NCBI GenBank assembly: GCA_902362715.1
Contig: CABIXN010000007.1
Location: 62,001-126,000 of the forward strand
Length of the DNA stretch: 64,000 bases
Direction: 5' to 3'
DNA from: Lachnospiraceae bacterium
GTDB taxonomy: Bacteria; Bacillota; Clostridia; Lachnospirales; Lachnospiraceae
The notes below the pieces were generated by a model, which saw nothing but the letters and a program-made list of their open reading frames with translations, did not search any database and was not told the DNA's origin. This document shows, one piece after another, positions 1 through 7,492 of this stretch (within the stretch, counting starts at the first letter, position 1; each line of letters opens with the position of its first letter). The translations under genes and the position numbers were made by a program.

Positions 1-472
1 CCCCATCCCTTTGATATATCTTTTTCATCAGCGGCGGATAACCGAAATGAAACAGCCCTGCCCCTTTAATCTCGTCATAGTCAAGGTCACTGCCGGAAAA
101 TGTATGATTCGTCCCTGGATGGTGCAGAAACATCCTGTCAATCCCTTTGGGCGCCAATACCACAGAATATGATGTACTGCCATCCGGATCCTCCATAATA
201 TGATCAACCTCGGCAAATTTGTTTAGCTGCTCTTTTACAATGGAGCCAAAATGATCATGGCCGATTTTGCTCATCAGACATACAAAAGCTCCGAGCATCT
301 TTAATGCAAGCCCTGTATTGGCCACACTTCCCCCTATATGGATATCTGCACTTCCAACCTCGCTTAAACCTCCCGGGCAAAACAGATTTGTGATTTCACA
401 GCCTTTATCATTTAAAAATGCGGGTGCGATATCCAGACAGATATGCCCTGCCACTACAATCTTCTGTGTCAT
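1..472 (-). CDS. PfkB-family sugar kinase, N-terminal part (runs off the window)
   Basis: The first 157 residues of a ribokinase/PfkB-type carbohydrate kinase are visible; the C-terminal half with the DTxGAGD catalytic motif lies outside the window. The N-terminal beta-strand is followed by the family's substrate/glycine motif GGSVANTG at residues 47-54, then the G-x-D-x-F-G element around residues 71-76, all typical of PfkB enzymes that phosphorylate a sugar hydroxyl with ATP. The start ATG lies 7 bp downstream of the VOC gene, so the two are probably co-transcribed. By context (AraC-controlled sugar/aglycone catabolic genes) it probably phosphorylates the sugar released by this locus. The substrate cannot be told from the sequence. 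Confidence 0.85.
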   Translation of the reverse strand, partial: MTQKIVVAGHICLDIAPAFLNDKGCEITNLFCPGGLSEVGSADIHIGGSVANTGLALKMLGAFVCLMSKIGHDHFGSIVKEQLNKFAEVDHIMEDPDGSTSYSVVLAPKGIDRMFLHHPGTNHTFSGSDLDYDEIKGAGLFHFGYPPLMKKIYQRDG

Positions 473-479
473 ATTTTTT

Positions 480-953
480 CTACCTTCCATCTGAATTTTC
501 TTCATTATGAATTTCCATTAAGATGCCCATCTCCTTTTGCAGATCCGCATAAGCAAGCATGGGAGTCACTCCATCTTCCATTTTTATATCCAGATAAGGT
601 TTTCTGCCGGAAATCTGTCTGGCATGTGCAAGAGCCTCCCCAAAGGTTTCCTGGGATGCAAAACCAATGTGATGCATCATAGGGCCATGCAGCTTTAACC
701 AGTCAGAAAACACCTCATCATTTTCTTTTGGGGCAAAAAGCTCTAATTCAATTCCAAGACAATCGCATACCGCGGTAATCATATGAATGCCGCCCTTTCT
801 CCCATTTACAATCTTGTTGGCAAACACTTTTTCCACAACTTCGTATTTCCATGGACCAATTCCGTATTCTCTTTCATATAATTCGGCTGCTTTATAAACA
901 TCTTCCACCATAATTCCAAGATGTACTATTTTTGTCAGTTTTCCTTTGCTCAT
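480..953 (-). CDS. VOC (glyoxalase/epimerase-fold) family protein
   Basis: A 157-residue vicinal-oxygen-chelate protein with the two-module layout of methylmalonyl-CoA epimerase/glyoxalase relatives. Candidate metal ligands are His11 in the first strand, Glu69 or Glu71, the His94-His95 pair and Glu147 near the end. VOC enzymes use a divalent metal to handle enolates or vicinal oxygens: isomerisation, epimerisation or ring cleavage. It is the first gene of a leftward unit with the PfkB kinase and starts 96 bp from the divergent AraC gene. A second VOC paralogue lies on the other side of the regulator. The reaction is unknown; processing of a 3-keto sugar or of the released aglycone is an inference. 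Confidence 0.8.
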   Translation of the reverse strand: MSKGKLTKIVHLGIMVEDVYKAAELYEREYGIGPWKYEVVEKVFANKIVNGRKGGIHMITAVCDCLGIELELFAPKENDEVFSDWLKLHGPMMHHIGFASQETFGEALAHARQISGRKPYLDIKMEDGVTPMLAYADLQKEMGILMEIHNEENSDGR

Positions 954-988
954 AATTACGCTCCTTCTCTATCTATTTTCTTCTAATC

Positions 989-1017
989 TTGACGTTATTT
1001 TTTATCAAAGGTATAAT
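989..1017 (+). promoter_or_regulatory. Sigma-A type promoter of the AraC gene
   Basis: TTGACG (989-994), a 17-bp spacer and a perfect TATAAT (1012-1017) lie 32 bp upstream of the AraC start codon, followed by a GGAGG ribosome binding site. The near-consensus boxes suggest constitutive expression of the regulator. Confidence 0.8.
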
Positions 1018-1049
1018 TCTTTTAACAACCTTTTACCGGAGGAACACGT

Positions 1050-2069
1050 ATGCCCCCTTACAAAAACAGGAAGATTGAAATCATTGAACATAACACCATC
1101 AGCAAACTTAATTTCTTTATATTGGACATCACATATTCCACCGCTCATATCCATTCGGATCTGGAGGTTTTATATGTGGTAGAAGGAAGTCTTAAGATTG
1201 ATACGGTTGACCAATCCTTTACATTATCTTCCGGGGAAATGGCATTATTTAACCCCTATCAGATTCATTCCTGTTATGCAAAGACCTCCCTTTGTCTTGT
1301 ACTGGTCACACAGATTGATGTCACATTCTGTCAGAATTATTTTCCGAATATTACAAACCTTCGTTTCTGTACCTCAGATCTGAATGCTGTGGTTCCTCAA
1401 AAGGAACTGAAAGAAATGCAGGACGTATGTTTCCATATTGCTTACAATTACTTCGGCCAGAAGCTTGGATTTGAATTCCGCTGTATCAGTGATGTAAACC
1501 GGCTCTTTGACTATTTCCTGCAATCTGTACCCCACAGTTTTATTTCTGAGGAAGAAAGGGTAACTGCTCTGAATTTTGAAAACCGGATGGAACGGATCCT
1601 GGCCTATATAAAGCAGCACTATACAGAAAAGCTGGAACTTAATAAAATCGCCCTGCAAGAGGGGCTGACCCCTACTTATTTATCTCACTTTTTTAAAAAG
1701 CATCTGAATCAGTCCTTTCAGTCATATGTCAATACTCTGCGGCTGGAACACGCCATCTATCTGATGCGCAACACAAACCTGAAAATTATTGATATCTGTA
1801 TTGCCAGCGGTTTTTCAGACAGTAAATATCTGAACAAGCAGTTTGATATTATGTATCATATGACCCCTTCTGAATTCCGCAGACAGCACAAACAATTATT
1901 TTCTCATACTAGAGAATCCACAGACTCAGATCACAGCATACAGCAGAAACTGTCTATGGAAGAAAGTCTGTTTGTACTAAGGAAACATCATTTCTATAAA
2001 TGTGATGAGCACGGTTCACCAAATAAAATTTTATCAGAAGCTTCACCCCAGGAAAGGACAGAGAAATAA
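1050..2069 (+). CDS. AraC-family transcriptional regulator with cupin sensor domain
   Basis: A 339-residue regulator. Residues about 15-90 form a cupin-like effector-binding barrel (HIHSDLEVLYVVEGS at 33-47 is typical). Residues about 178-282 carry the two helix-turn-helix motifs of the AraC/XylS DNA-binding domain, ending in the MTPSEFRR signature. A hydrophilic tail of roughly 55 residues follows, longer than usual. The ATG is preceded by GGAGG with good spacing. The gene is divergent from the VOC-PfkB genes and convergent with the deglycosidase-type operon. It is the only regulator in the locus and is therefore the likely activator of both leftward units. The inducer is not known; a glycoside or its sugar would fit the cupin domain. 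Confidence 0.92.
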   Translation: MPPYKNRKIEIIEHNTISKLNFFILDITYSTAHIHSDLEVLYVVEGSLKIDTVDQSFTLSSGEMALFNPYQIHSCYAKTSLCLVLVTQIDVTFCQNYFPNITNLRFCTSDLNAVVPQKELKEMQDVCFHIAYNYFGQKLGFEFRCISDVNRLFDYFLQSVPHSFISEEERVTALNFENRMERILAYIKQHYTEKLELNKIALQEGLTPTYLSHFFKKHLNQSFQSYVNTLRLEHAIYLMRNTNLKIIDICIASGFSDSKYLNKQFDIMYHMTPSEFRRQHKQLFSHTRESTDSDHSIQQKLSMEESLFVLRKHHFYKCDEHGSPNKILSEASPQERTEK

Positions 2070-2101
2070 GATGATTGCATTTACATATTTCCCTGTCCTT
2101 T
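2053..2101. terminator. Bidirectional terminator between the AraC gene and the VOC gene
   Basis: AAAGGACAG (2053-2061) pairs with CTGTCCTTT (2093-2101), extended inward by the GAAATA / TATTTC segments. It lies exactly between two convergent genes and overlaps the AraC stop codon, as expected of a shared terminator. Confidence 0.6.
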
Positions 2102-2104
2102 GAT

Positions 2105-2581
2105 TTAATCTCTTATTTCATTATAGATTTCCACAATGGAACCCATTTCCTCTACCAAATCCAGGTATGCGAAGTCCATCCCTCTGCGGTCTTTAGCATG
2201 AATCTGTTTTGCATGAATCCACAGTTTTTTTCCTTCTGCCTTCTGTGCATCCAAAAGCTCCTGAAACAGACTGTTACCGTCAGGAGTCATAACTGCAAAA
2301 TGGTGCACTCCCGGTCCGTGTTTCTTTAAATAATCCATATACGGCCCCTCTCCCGTTGGCTCTATCAGCTCTATTTCAAATCTGTCAGGGAAAACGGTTA
2401 TGGCCCCTTTAATATTAAGCTGTCCCGGCTTTCCGTTGATTTCCAGAGGAGGCAGATCTGCCCCGTCAAAACACTCCCACTGACTGATTCCCAGATATTT
2501 TTCAAAATTTGCTATGGCCTGTTTCAGATTAGTGACAATAATCCCAACCTGTGAAACTCTGCTGACTTTACACTCTGTCAT
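2105..2581 (-). CDS. VOC (glyoxalase/epimerase-fold) family protein, second paralogue
   Basis: A 158-residue VOC protein of the same length and architecture as the one at 480-953. It has the acidic pair Glu69/Glu71, the His93-His94 pair and Glu151 in corresponding places, but Gln11 replaces the first-strand His. His-to-Gln replacement at a metal position is known in VOC enzymes and need not abolish metal binding. It is the last gene of the leftward deglycosidase-type operon, 15 bp after the TIM-barrel gene. Two VOC paralogues in one locus suggest two different substrates or a heterodimer; which reaction each performs cannot be read from the sequence. Confidence 0.8.
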   Translation of the reverse strand: MTECKVSRVSQVGIIVTNLKQAIANFEKYLGISQWECFDGADLPPLEINGKPGQLNIKGAITVFPDRFEIELIEPTGEGPYMDYLKKHGPGVHHFAVMTPDGNSLFQELLDAQKAEGKKLWIHAKQIHAKDRRGMDFAYLDLVEEMGSIVEIYNEIRD

Positions 2582-2596
2582 TTTTGTTCCTTTCTG

Positions 2597-3574
2597 CTAG
2601 GCATTTTCATAAAGCCTTCTGGTCAGATTATGAAAACGTTTCAGCTGCATATCGTCATCTTCCTGAATCGAGTAGTGGTGTCCCTCATATTCACCAATGA
2701 AATATCCCTCATATCCTGCCTCTTTGATCAGGGGCATAATTTCCTCATACGGAATACAAGGATCTGTGATATCATCCGCAAGATAATAAAACTTCCCGTG
2801 AATCATATGAGCATACTTTAACATGGGAATAAAATCTTTGAGATCCCCTGCGGATTCTGAAAATTTAGGACAAAATTCATTCACATACTGTGTTTCCACA
2901 GAAGAATTACAAAATTCCAGTAATCTGTCCTTTGTTTCTCCTGTTCTTATCATACTTAAAACCTGGTTCATACGCTCTGGGGCAAAACCGTCTTCTAATG
3001 CCTGGTTGATATGTAACTGATGGGGGTAACGCTGGAAAATACTTGTATCAGGACACACGCCAAGCCACCCCTCTGACTTTTCCATAATATCAAAATACTT
3101 CTGCCATACTTCTACTTTCGGATGATGAGGCCAGTGCATTTCAATACAGAGCTTTACATCCATTTTTTCACAAAATGGAGCCATCCGCTGAAAAATTTCC
3201 GGAGAAATAGAATGCTGGGTTTTCATCATATGAAAACCAGCTTTTCTGGCATAGATGATATCGTTTTTTGTAAATTCAATCACTTCCTCCGGCGTCAGAT
3301 CACGGTCAGAGCGCATCCCAAAATCAAGATACCCTTCCCAGCACACCGGATCCATATCATAATCTGAAATCATCTGAGCAAACCGGTCCAGCCAGGCATC
3401 CGCAGCATAAGGATATTCTTCGCACATCTGAGCCGCCACAATGGTAAATCCACGGTATCCAAGATCTTTTGCTTTTTTGATACACTGCTCAAGATTCATT
3501 TTTCCTGTATGAAAAGAATTTGCAAAACTGTAAAGGGAGACTCCATATTTTAAACCATTATTTTTCATTTCCAT
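2597..3574 (-). CDS. Sugar-phosphate isomerase/epimerase-fold protein, putative C-glycoside deglycosidase alpha subunit
   Basis: A 325-residue TIM-barrel protein of the AP-endonuclease-2/xylose-isomerase-like family. Metal-site candidates are Glu145 (IEMHWPHH), Asp176 (CPDTS), His259 (MIHGK) and Glu295 (IGEYEG). The catalytic subunits of C-glycoside deglycosidases (DgpC/CarB-type) belong to this family and work only with a small DUF6379 partner. Here the gene overlaps such a partner by 17 bp, implying translational coupling and a 1:1 complex. The expected reaction is metal-dependent elimination of the aglycone from a 3-keto C-glucoside. An ordinary keto-sugar isomerase would be the alternative, but the partner gene argues against it. 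Confidence 0.75.
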   Translation of the reverse strand: MEMKNNGLKYGVSLYSFANSFHTGKMNLEQCIKKAKDLGYRGFTIVAAQMCEEYPYAADAWLDRFAQMISDYDMDPVCWEGYLDFGMRSDRDLTPEEVIEFTKNDIIYARKAGFHMMKTQHSISPEIFQRMAPFCEKMDVKLCIEMHWPHHPKVEVWQKYFDIMEKSEGWLGVCPDTSIFQRYPHQLHINQALEDGFAPERMNQVLSMIRTGETKDRLLEFCNSSVETQYVNEFCPKFSESAGDLKDFIPMLKYAHMIHGKFYYLADDITDPCIPYEEIMPLIKEAGYEGYFIGEYEGHHYSIQEDDDMQLKRFHNLTRRLYENA

Positions 3575-3998
3575 CTGACGATCCTTTCGTATTTAATTTC
3601 TTTGTACAGGTACTGGTAATCATAAGATAATTTCCAAAATAACCGGTATAGGGTATCTTATGTTTCATCTTCATGAAAACCTCATGTTCCCCCTGATTCA
3701 AAGGATTTTCATCAAGTACCCGAATTACTGCTTTTGTTCCTGTAAACCAGTACTCCTTGCTGCATTCCGGAATCTCATTTAAGAAAAACCATTTGCCGTT
3801 CACCCCAAAACGAATGGCATCTCCGGGAATTATTTTTCCATCTATCATAACTTCCAGATTTTCTATATTGCACAGATAAGCTCCGCGGTATGTAGGATAC
3901 TTTACACAAAAATCATATCCCAGGGGAATTCCTTTCGCTTCATATATCTTCAGATCATCTTCGCAGACCATATATTCATTAAATGCCGTAAAATCCAT
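3558..3998 (-). CDS. DUF6379-type protein, putative C-glycoside deglycosidase beta subunit
   Basis: A 146-residue beta-rich protein matching the pattern I know for the C-glycoside deglycosidase beta subunit (DUF6379). It shows a G-Y-D-F-x-V strand, YPTYRGAYL (residues 34-42), an IENLEVMIDG hairpin (45-54), IRFGVNG (62-68), a W at 84, and the closing L-x-x-GEHEV turn (100-107). In characterised systems this subunit packs on the TIM-barrel subunit and completes the active site that breaks the sugar-aglycone C-C bond. Its overlap with the TIM-barrel gene and the nearby oxidoreductase fit that role. The assignment rests on remembered family pattern, not a search; the aglycone is unknown. Confidence 0.75.
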   Translation of the reverse strand: MDFTAFNEYMVCEDDLKIYEAKGIPLGYDFCVKYPTYRGAYLCNIENLEVMIDGKIIPGDAIRFGVNGKWFFLNEIPECSKEYWFTGTKAVIRVLDENPLNQGEHEVFMKMKHKIPYTGYFGNYLMITSTCTKKLNTKGSSDGNEK

Positions 3999-4015
3999 AA
4001 TTGTCTCCTTTTCTA

Positions 4016-5308
4016 TTATTTCTTCAATAATTCCGGATGTACTATCTTATCCCATTTTGCTGCATCCGTACATTTGATAATCAGTATGTCAATCACCAGC
4101 AATACAACATATACCAGATATGCCCGTGACAAACTTCCGGTCAGCTGCAGTACCACTGCATTTACAATAAAGTTCAGACTTACAATACAGTAACCCATGG
4201 GGAAAGCCAGCTTGTTCACAAAGGGATAATCCATAGTTCCAAAAATGGACGCCGGCCAGGAGATCTGAAAATTGGTTGTTCCCCCCAAAGACATACCGAT
4301 AACCAGAATCGACACATAAACAAGAGGCGGACACCACTCAGCCAGCAGATTTAACAATACTCCCACCGCAAAGAATCCGCAGTAAAGCATCGCCGATTTT
4401 TTTGTTCCCATTTTAGTATCCAGCACACCTACAAGCCAGCTGCCAAACATTCCGCAGACAGCCGCTGCTGTCATAGCTCCTACTGCCACCGGCTGAGAAA
4501 GTCCCAGTGCAATATTACGGTTTACAAACTGAGATACGATTCCCACAAGGACCAGGCCCATAATACCCGGAACAAGAGCTGACAGATACAATTCCTTTGT
4601 GCGCAGAAGTTTTCCTATGGTCCAGTCACTGACATAAGAGCTTCCCTCATCTTTTATAATAGCGTAATCCCTCTCATACTCTTCCCGGCTTACATTATCC
4701 GGATAGATTCCTGCATCCATGGGATTATCCTTTAAAAACACCAGGCATAAAATTCCCATGAGAATTGGAAGAACTCCAAAAACAGAAAGTCCGATCTTAT
4801 AATTTGCAATAGTTACAAGTACAGTCATAATGGGAACCATAATGGCTGATGCGATATTGGCTCCAATGGTGCTGATTCCAACAACAACGCCACGTTTTTT
4901 GGGAAACCAGGAGGACTGCAGCGCTCCCATACAGAGAAAAAATGTCCCCTGACCGCAGCTGACCATAATACACATACTGACAGCATACATAACAAGGTTC
5001 TCTGCCCTTAAGAACAAAAATAAAAACGCAAAACCGAAGATAATCATTAAAATACCGCTCATTTTGCTGCTTCCGATTTTATCCCTGATCTTACCAATCA
5101 CAAACATGGCAACGACCCCTGCAAATCCCGCAATTGTTCCAATGGAAAGGCAGATATTATAGTCAAGACCCGATCCTTCTGAAATTGCAGGCAGCGCCAC
5201 ATTTAATCCATCTGAGGTACCTGCATTATTACAGAACAGACAGATGATTCCAAATAAAATTAACAACCAGCCTTTCGATCCAAAATTTCTTACACTTGTT
5301 TTATTCAT
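4016..5308 (-). CDS. MFS transporter
   Basis: A 430-residue major facilitator with about twelve hydrophobic segments and the inter-helix loop pattern G-K-I-R-D-K-I-G after TM2. It is a plausible importer for the glycoside or its sugar. The ATG at 5308 is chosen over the in-frame GTG at 5317 because AGGAG lies 8 bp upstream of it, whereas the GTG sits inside the Shine-Dalgarno region. It lies between the isomerase and the deglycosidase subunit genes, with short gaps on both sides, so it is within the operon. The C-terminus ends in a short Lys-rich tail. Substrate specificity is inferred from context only. Confidence 0.88.
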   Translation of the reverse strand: MNKTSVRNFGSKGWLLILFGIICLFCNNAGTSDGLNVALPAISEGSGLDYNICLSIGTIAGFAGVVAMFVIGKIRDKIGSSKMSGILMIIFGFAFLFLFLRAENLVMYAVSMCIMVSCGQGTFFLCMGALQSSWFPKKRGVVVGISTIGANIASAIMVPIMTVLVTIANYKIGLSVFGVLPILMGILCLVFLKDNPMDAGIYPDNVSREEYERDYAIIKDEGSSYVSDWTIGKLLRTKELYLSALVPGIMGLVLVGIVSQFVNRNIALGLSQPVAVGAMTAAAVCGMFGSWLVGVLDTKMGTKKSAMLYCGFFAVGVLLNLLAEWCPPLVYVSILVIGMSLGGTTNFQISWPASIFGTMDYPFVNKLAFPMGYCIVSLNFIVNAVVLQLTGSLSRAYLVYVVLLVIDILIIKCTDAAKWDKIVHPELLKK

Positions 5309-5313
5309 CTGAC

Positions 5314-6315
5314 TCACTCCTGCCCTTCCTTTGTTTTTAATGCACTGTCAAAAGCCATCTCCGATGGAGAAAAATTGATTTTCTTTGTATAGCTGCAGGC
5401 TTCTGTTGCTCCAAATACACGGTCCATGCCGCCATCCTCCCATTCAATGGACAGTGGTCCGTCATAGCCTGCTGCATTTAATACTCTGATTATTTTATCA
5501 AAATCCACATCACCATGACCGGGAGATACAAAATTCCATCCTCTGCGGGGATCCCCAAAATTAATATGAGAACCAAGAATACCATTCCTGCCATCTAAAT
5601 TGACCGCAGCATCCTTAATATGAACATGGTATACTCTGTCCATAAAGTCGTAAAGAAACATTGCCGGATCTATTCCCTGCCAGATCAGATGACTGGGATC
5701 AAAGTTAATTCCAAGAGCGGGACGCCTGTGAAAAACCTCTAAAAGCTTCTTTGTACTCCAGTAGTCAAAAGCAATTTCTGTAGGATGGACCTCCAGCGCA
5801 AACTTCACTCCGCATGCATCAAACTCATCAAAAATCGGCTGCCAGAGTTCTCTGATTTTACGATAGCCTTCCTCAATCATCTCATCTGTAGTCTGTGGAA
5901 AGGAATACCACATTTTCCAGATAGGTGAGCCCATAAATCCTGTCACAACTTTAACTCCAAGATTTCTGGCGGCCTTTGCCGCATATTTCATTTCCTGAAT
6001 GCCCCATTCCCGGATTTTTTCCGGGCACCCTGCATACTCAGCAGGAGCGAAACCATCCAGACGTTTATCCCAGATATCTCCCACACACTGGCCCGGCAGA
6101 TGGGCCGCAATGGCTTTACAGATTAATCCATATTTTTCTAATGTTTCCTGCACTTTTCTGACATAATCAGGATCTTGTGCCGCTCTTTTTACATTCAGCT
6201 GTCCCCAGCTTGCAATCTCTAGTCCATCATATCCCATTTCTTTTGCAAGTCTGCAGATTTCTTCCAATTCCAGATCTGCCCACTGAGCAGTCATCAGTGT
6301 TACCGGTCTTGCCAT
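5314..6315 (-). CDS. Sugar-phosphate isomerase/epimerase (TIM barrel, AP-endonuclease-2 fold)
   Basis: A 333-residue TIM-barrel enzyme with a clear metal site: Glu175 (LEVHP), Asp206 with His209 (NFDPSH), His232 (HVHIKD) and Glu291 (IEWED). Family members isomerise or epimerise keto-sugars through an enediol. The start at 6315 (MARPV) is preferred over the longer in-frame form because AGGAGG lies 7 bp upstream and the ATG overlaps the upstream stop as TAATG, showing tight coupling to the oxidoreductase gene. In a C-glycoside pathway it could rearrange the 3-keto sugar released after cleavage; that step is inferred. Confidence 0.87.
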   Translation of the reverse strand: MARPVTLMTAQWADLELEEICRLAKEMGYDGLEIASWGQLNVKRAAQDPDYVRKVQETLEKYGLICKAIAAHLPGQCVGDIWDKRLDGFAPAEYAGCPEKIREWGIQEMKYAAKAARNLGVKVVTGFMGSPIWKMWYSFPQTTDEMIEEGYRKIRELWQPIFDEFDACGVKFALEVHPTEIAFDYWSTKKLLEVFHRRPALGINFDPSHLIWQGIDPAMFLYDFMDRVYHVHIKDAAVNLDGRNGILGSHINFGDPRRGWNFVSPGHGDVDFDKIIRVLNAAGYDGPLSIEWEDGGMDRVFGATEACSYTKKINFSPSEMAFDSALKTKEGQE

Positions 6316-7466
6316 TATTTTTCCTCCTGTAAATCTACCCATACATTTCCATTCTCATTACTTTTTAAACATGCTTCCACAAAAGCAAGCCCTTCTTTTC
6401 CGTGGCTTATGTCAGGAAAATCAATCATATCTTCTGAAAAGCTGCCTTCTTTTTTGGCACGTATACAACAAATAAAACTCTGATATAGATTTGCCATTGC
6501 TTCCAGCCAGCCCTCTGTATGGCCTGCCGGAAGTCTTGCGTATTTTCCGGCCTCCGGATCAATACTGCTATATCCCCGATGAAGCTTTACAATACTTCCG
6601 TCTGCATGAATTTCTGTAATTTTTTCAGACTCTTCCTGATCCCAGAGAATGGTTCCCCGGCTTCCGTATATCCGCAGTTTCAAAGCATTATCACTTCCGA
6701 TAGCTGCCTGAGAGGTCCAGTAAATTCCCGAAGCCCCATTGTCATATTCCACTAATATCGAATCATTATCATCCAGCACGCGTCCCGGGACAATCACATC
6801 CATTTTAGCCAGTACCCGCTTTATTTTCAGTCCTGTAGTCATAGCTGCAAGATTTTCTACATGAGTACCTAGATCCCCCAGGCAGTTTACTCTGCCGGTC
6901 TTTTTAGGATCACATCTCCAGGCTCCCTGCTTTCCTCCAAAATCATCCTCAAATGCCAGCCAGCCCTGTGGATACTCCGCCATAACCATACGGATCTCTC
7001 CCAGCTCTCCCTTTCGTATTTTCTTTTGAATATGTTTTATAGTTACATGCCCCATATAGGTGTAAGTCACCATAAGCAAAAGCTGCTTTTCCTCTGCCAG
7101 CTTCTGCAGCTTATCGGCCTGTTCAAAGCTGATGGTTACCGGTTTATCACAGGCCACATGGATTCCCGCCTCCAGAAAGGCTCTGCACATTTCATAATGC
7201 AGATAATTTGGCGTCACAATCACCACAAAATCAATTCCGTCTTCACGCTGGGCTTCTGCTTTTGCCATTTCTTGATAAGATTCATAACACCTTTTGGGAT
7301 CAATATGAAAGGCTTCTGCCGCCGCTTTAGACTTTTCCTGATTTCCTGAAAAAACCCCCGCTGTCAGTCTGGCTTCACCGTCCAGATTTACAGCCCTTCG
7401 GTGTGCGGCGCCGATAAATCCATCCAGACCGCCGCCAACCATTCCATAAGATAAGACTTCTGACAT
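6315..7466 (-). CDS. Gfo/Idh/MocA-family NAD(P)-dependent oxidoreductase
   Basis: A 383-residue sugar dehydrogenase. The N-terminal Rossmann fold has GGGLDGFIGAAHR (residues 11-23). The catalytic lysine is Lys108 in a DKP motif (the family's EKP variant). Asp198 and His202 in GDLGTHVENLA provide the proton relay, and the rest is the alpha/beta dimerisation domain. Members of this family oxidise the C3 hydroxyl of glucosides with bound NAD, which in the Dgp system activates the C-glycoside for cleavage. The coupled start/stop with the following isomerase gene supports joint function. It could also act on a free inositol or sugar; the DUF6379 pair nearby makes the glycoside role more likely. 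Confidence 0.88.
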   Translation of the reverse strand: MSEVLSYGMVGGGLDGFIGAAHRRAVNLDGEARLTAGVFSGNQEKSKAAAEAFHIDPKRCYESYQEMAKAEAQREDGIDFVVIVTPNYLHYEMCRAFLEAGIHVACDKPVTISFEQADKLQKLAEEKQLLLMVTYTYMGHVTIKHIQKKIRKGELGEIRMVMAEYPQGWLAFEDDFGGKQGAWRCDPKKTGRVNCLGDLGTHVENLAAMTTGLKIKRVLAKMDVIVPGRVLDDNDSILVEYDNGASGIYWTSQAAIGSDNALKLRIYGSRGTILWDQEESEKITEIHADGSIVKLHRGYSSIDPEAGKYARLPAGHTEGWLEAMANLYQSFICCIRAKKEGSFSEDMIDFPDISHGKEGLAFVEACLKSNENGNVWVDLQEEK

Positions 7467-7492
7467 TCCCGCCTTCTCCTTTCTTACAGTAC

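Noticed and set aside
5314..6342. Longer start (MGRFTGGKIM) for the isomerase gene
   Set aside because: The ribosome binding site fits the internal ATG at 6315, which also overlaps the upstream stop codon.
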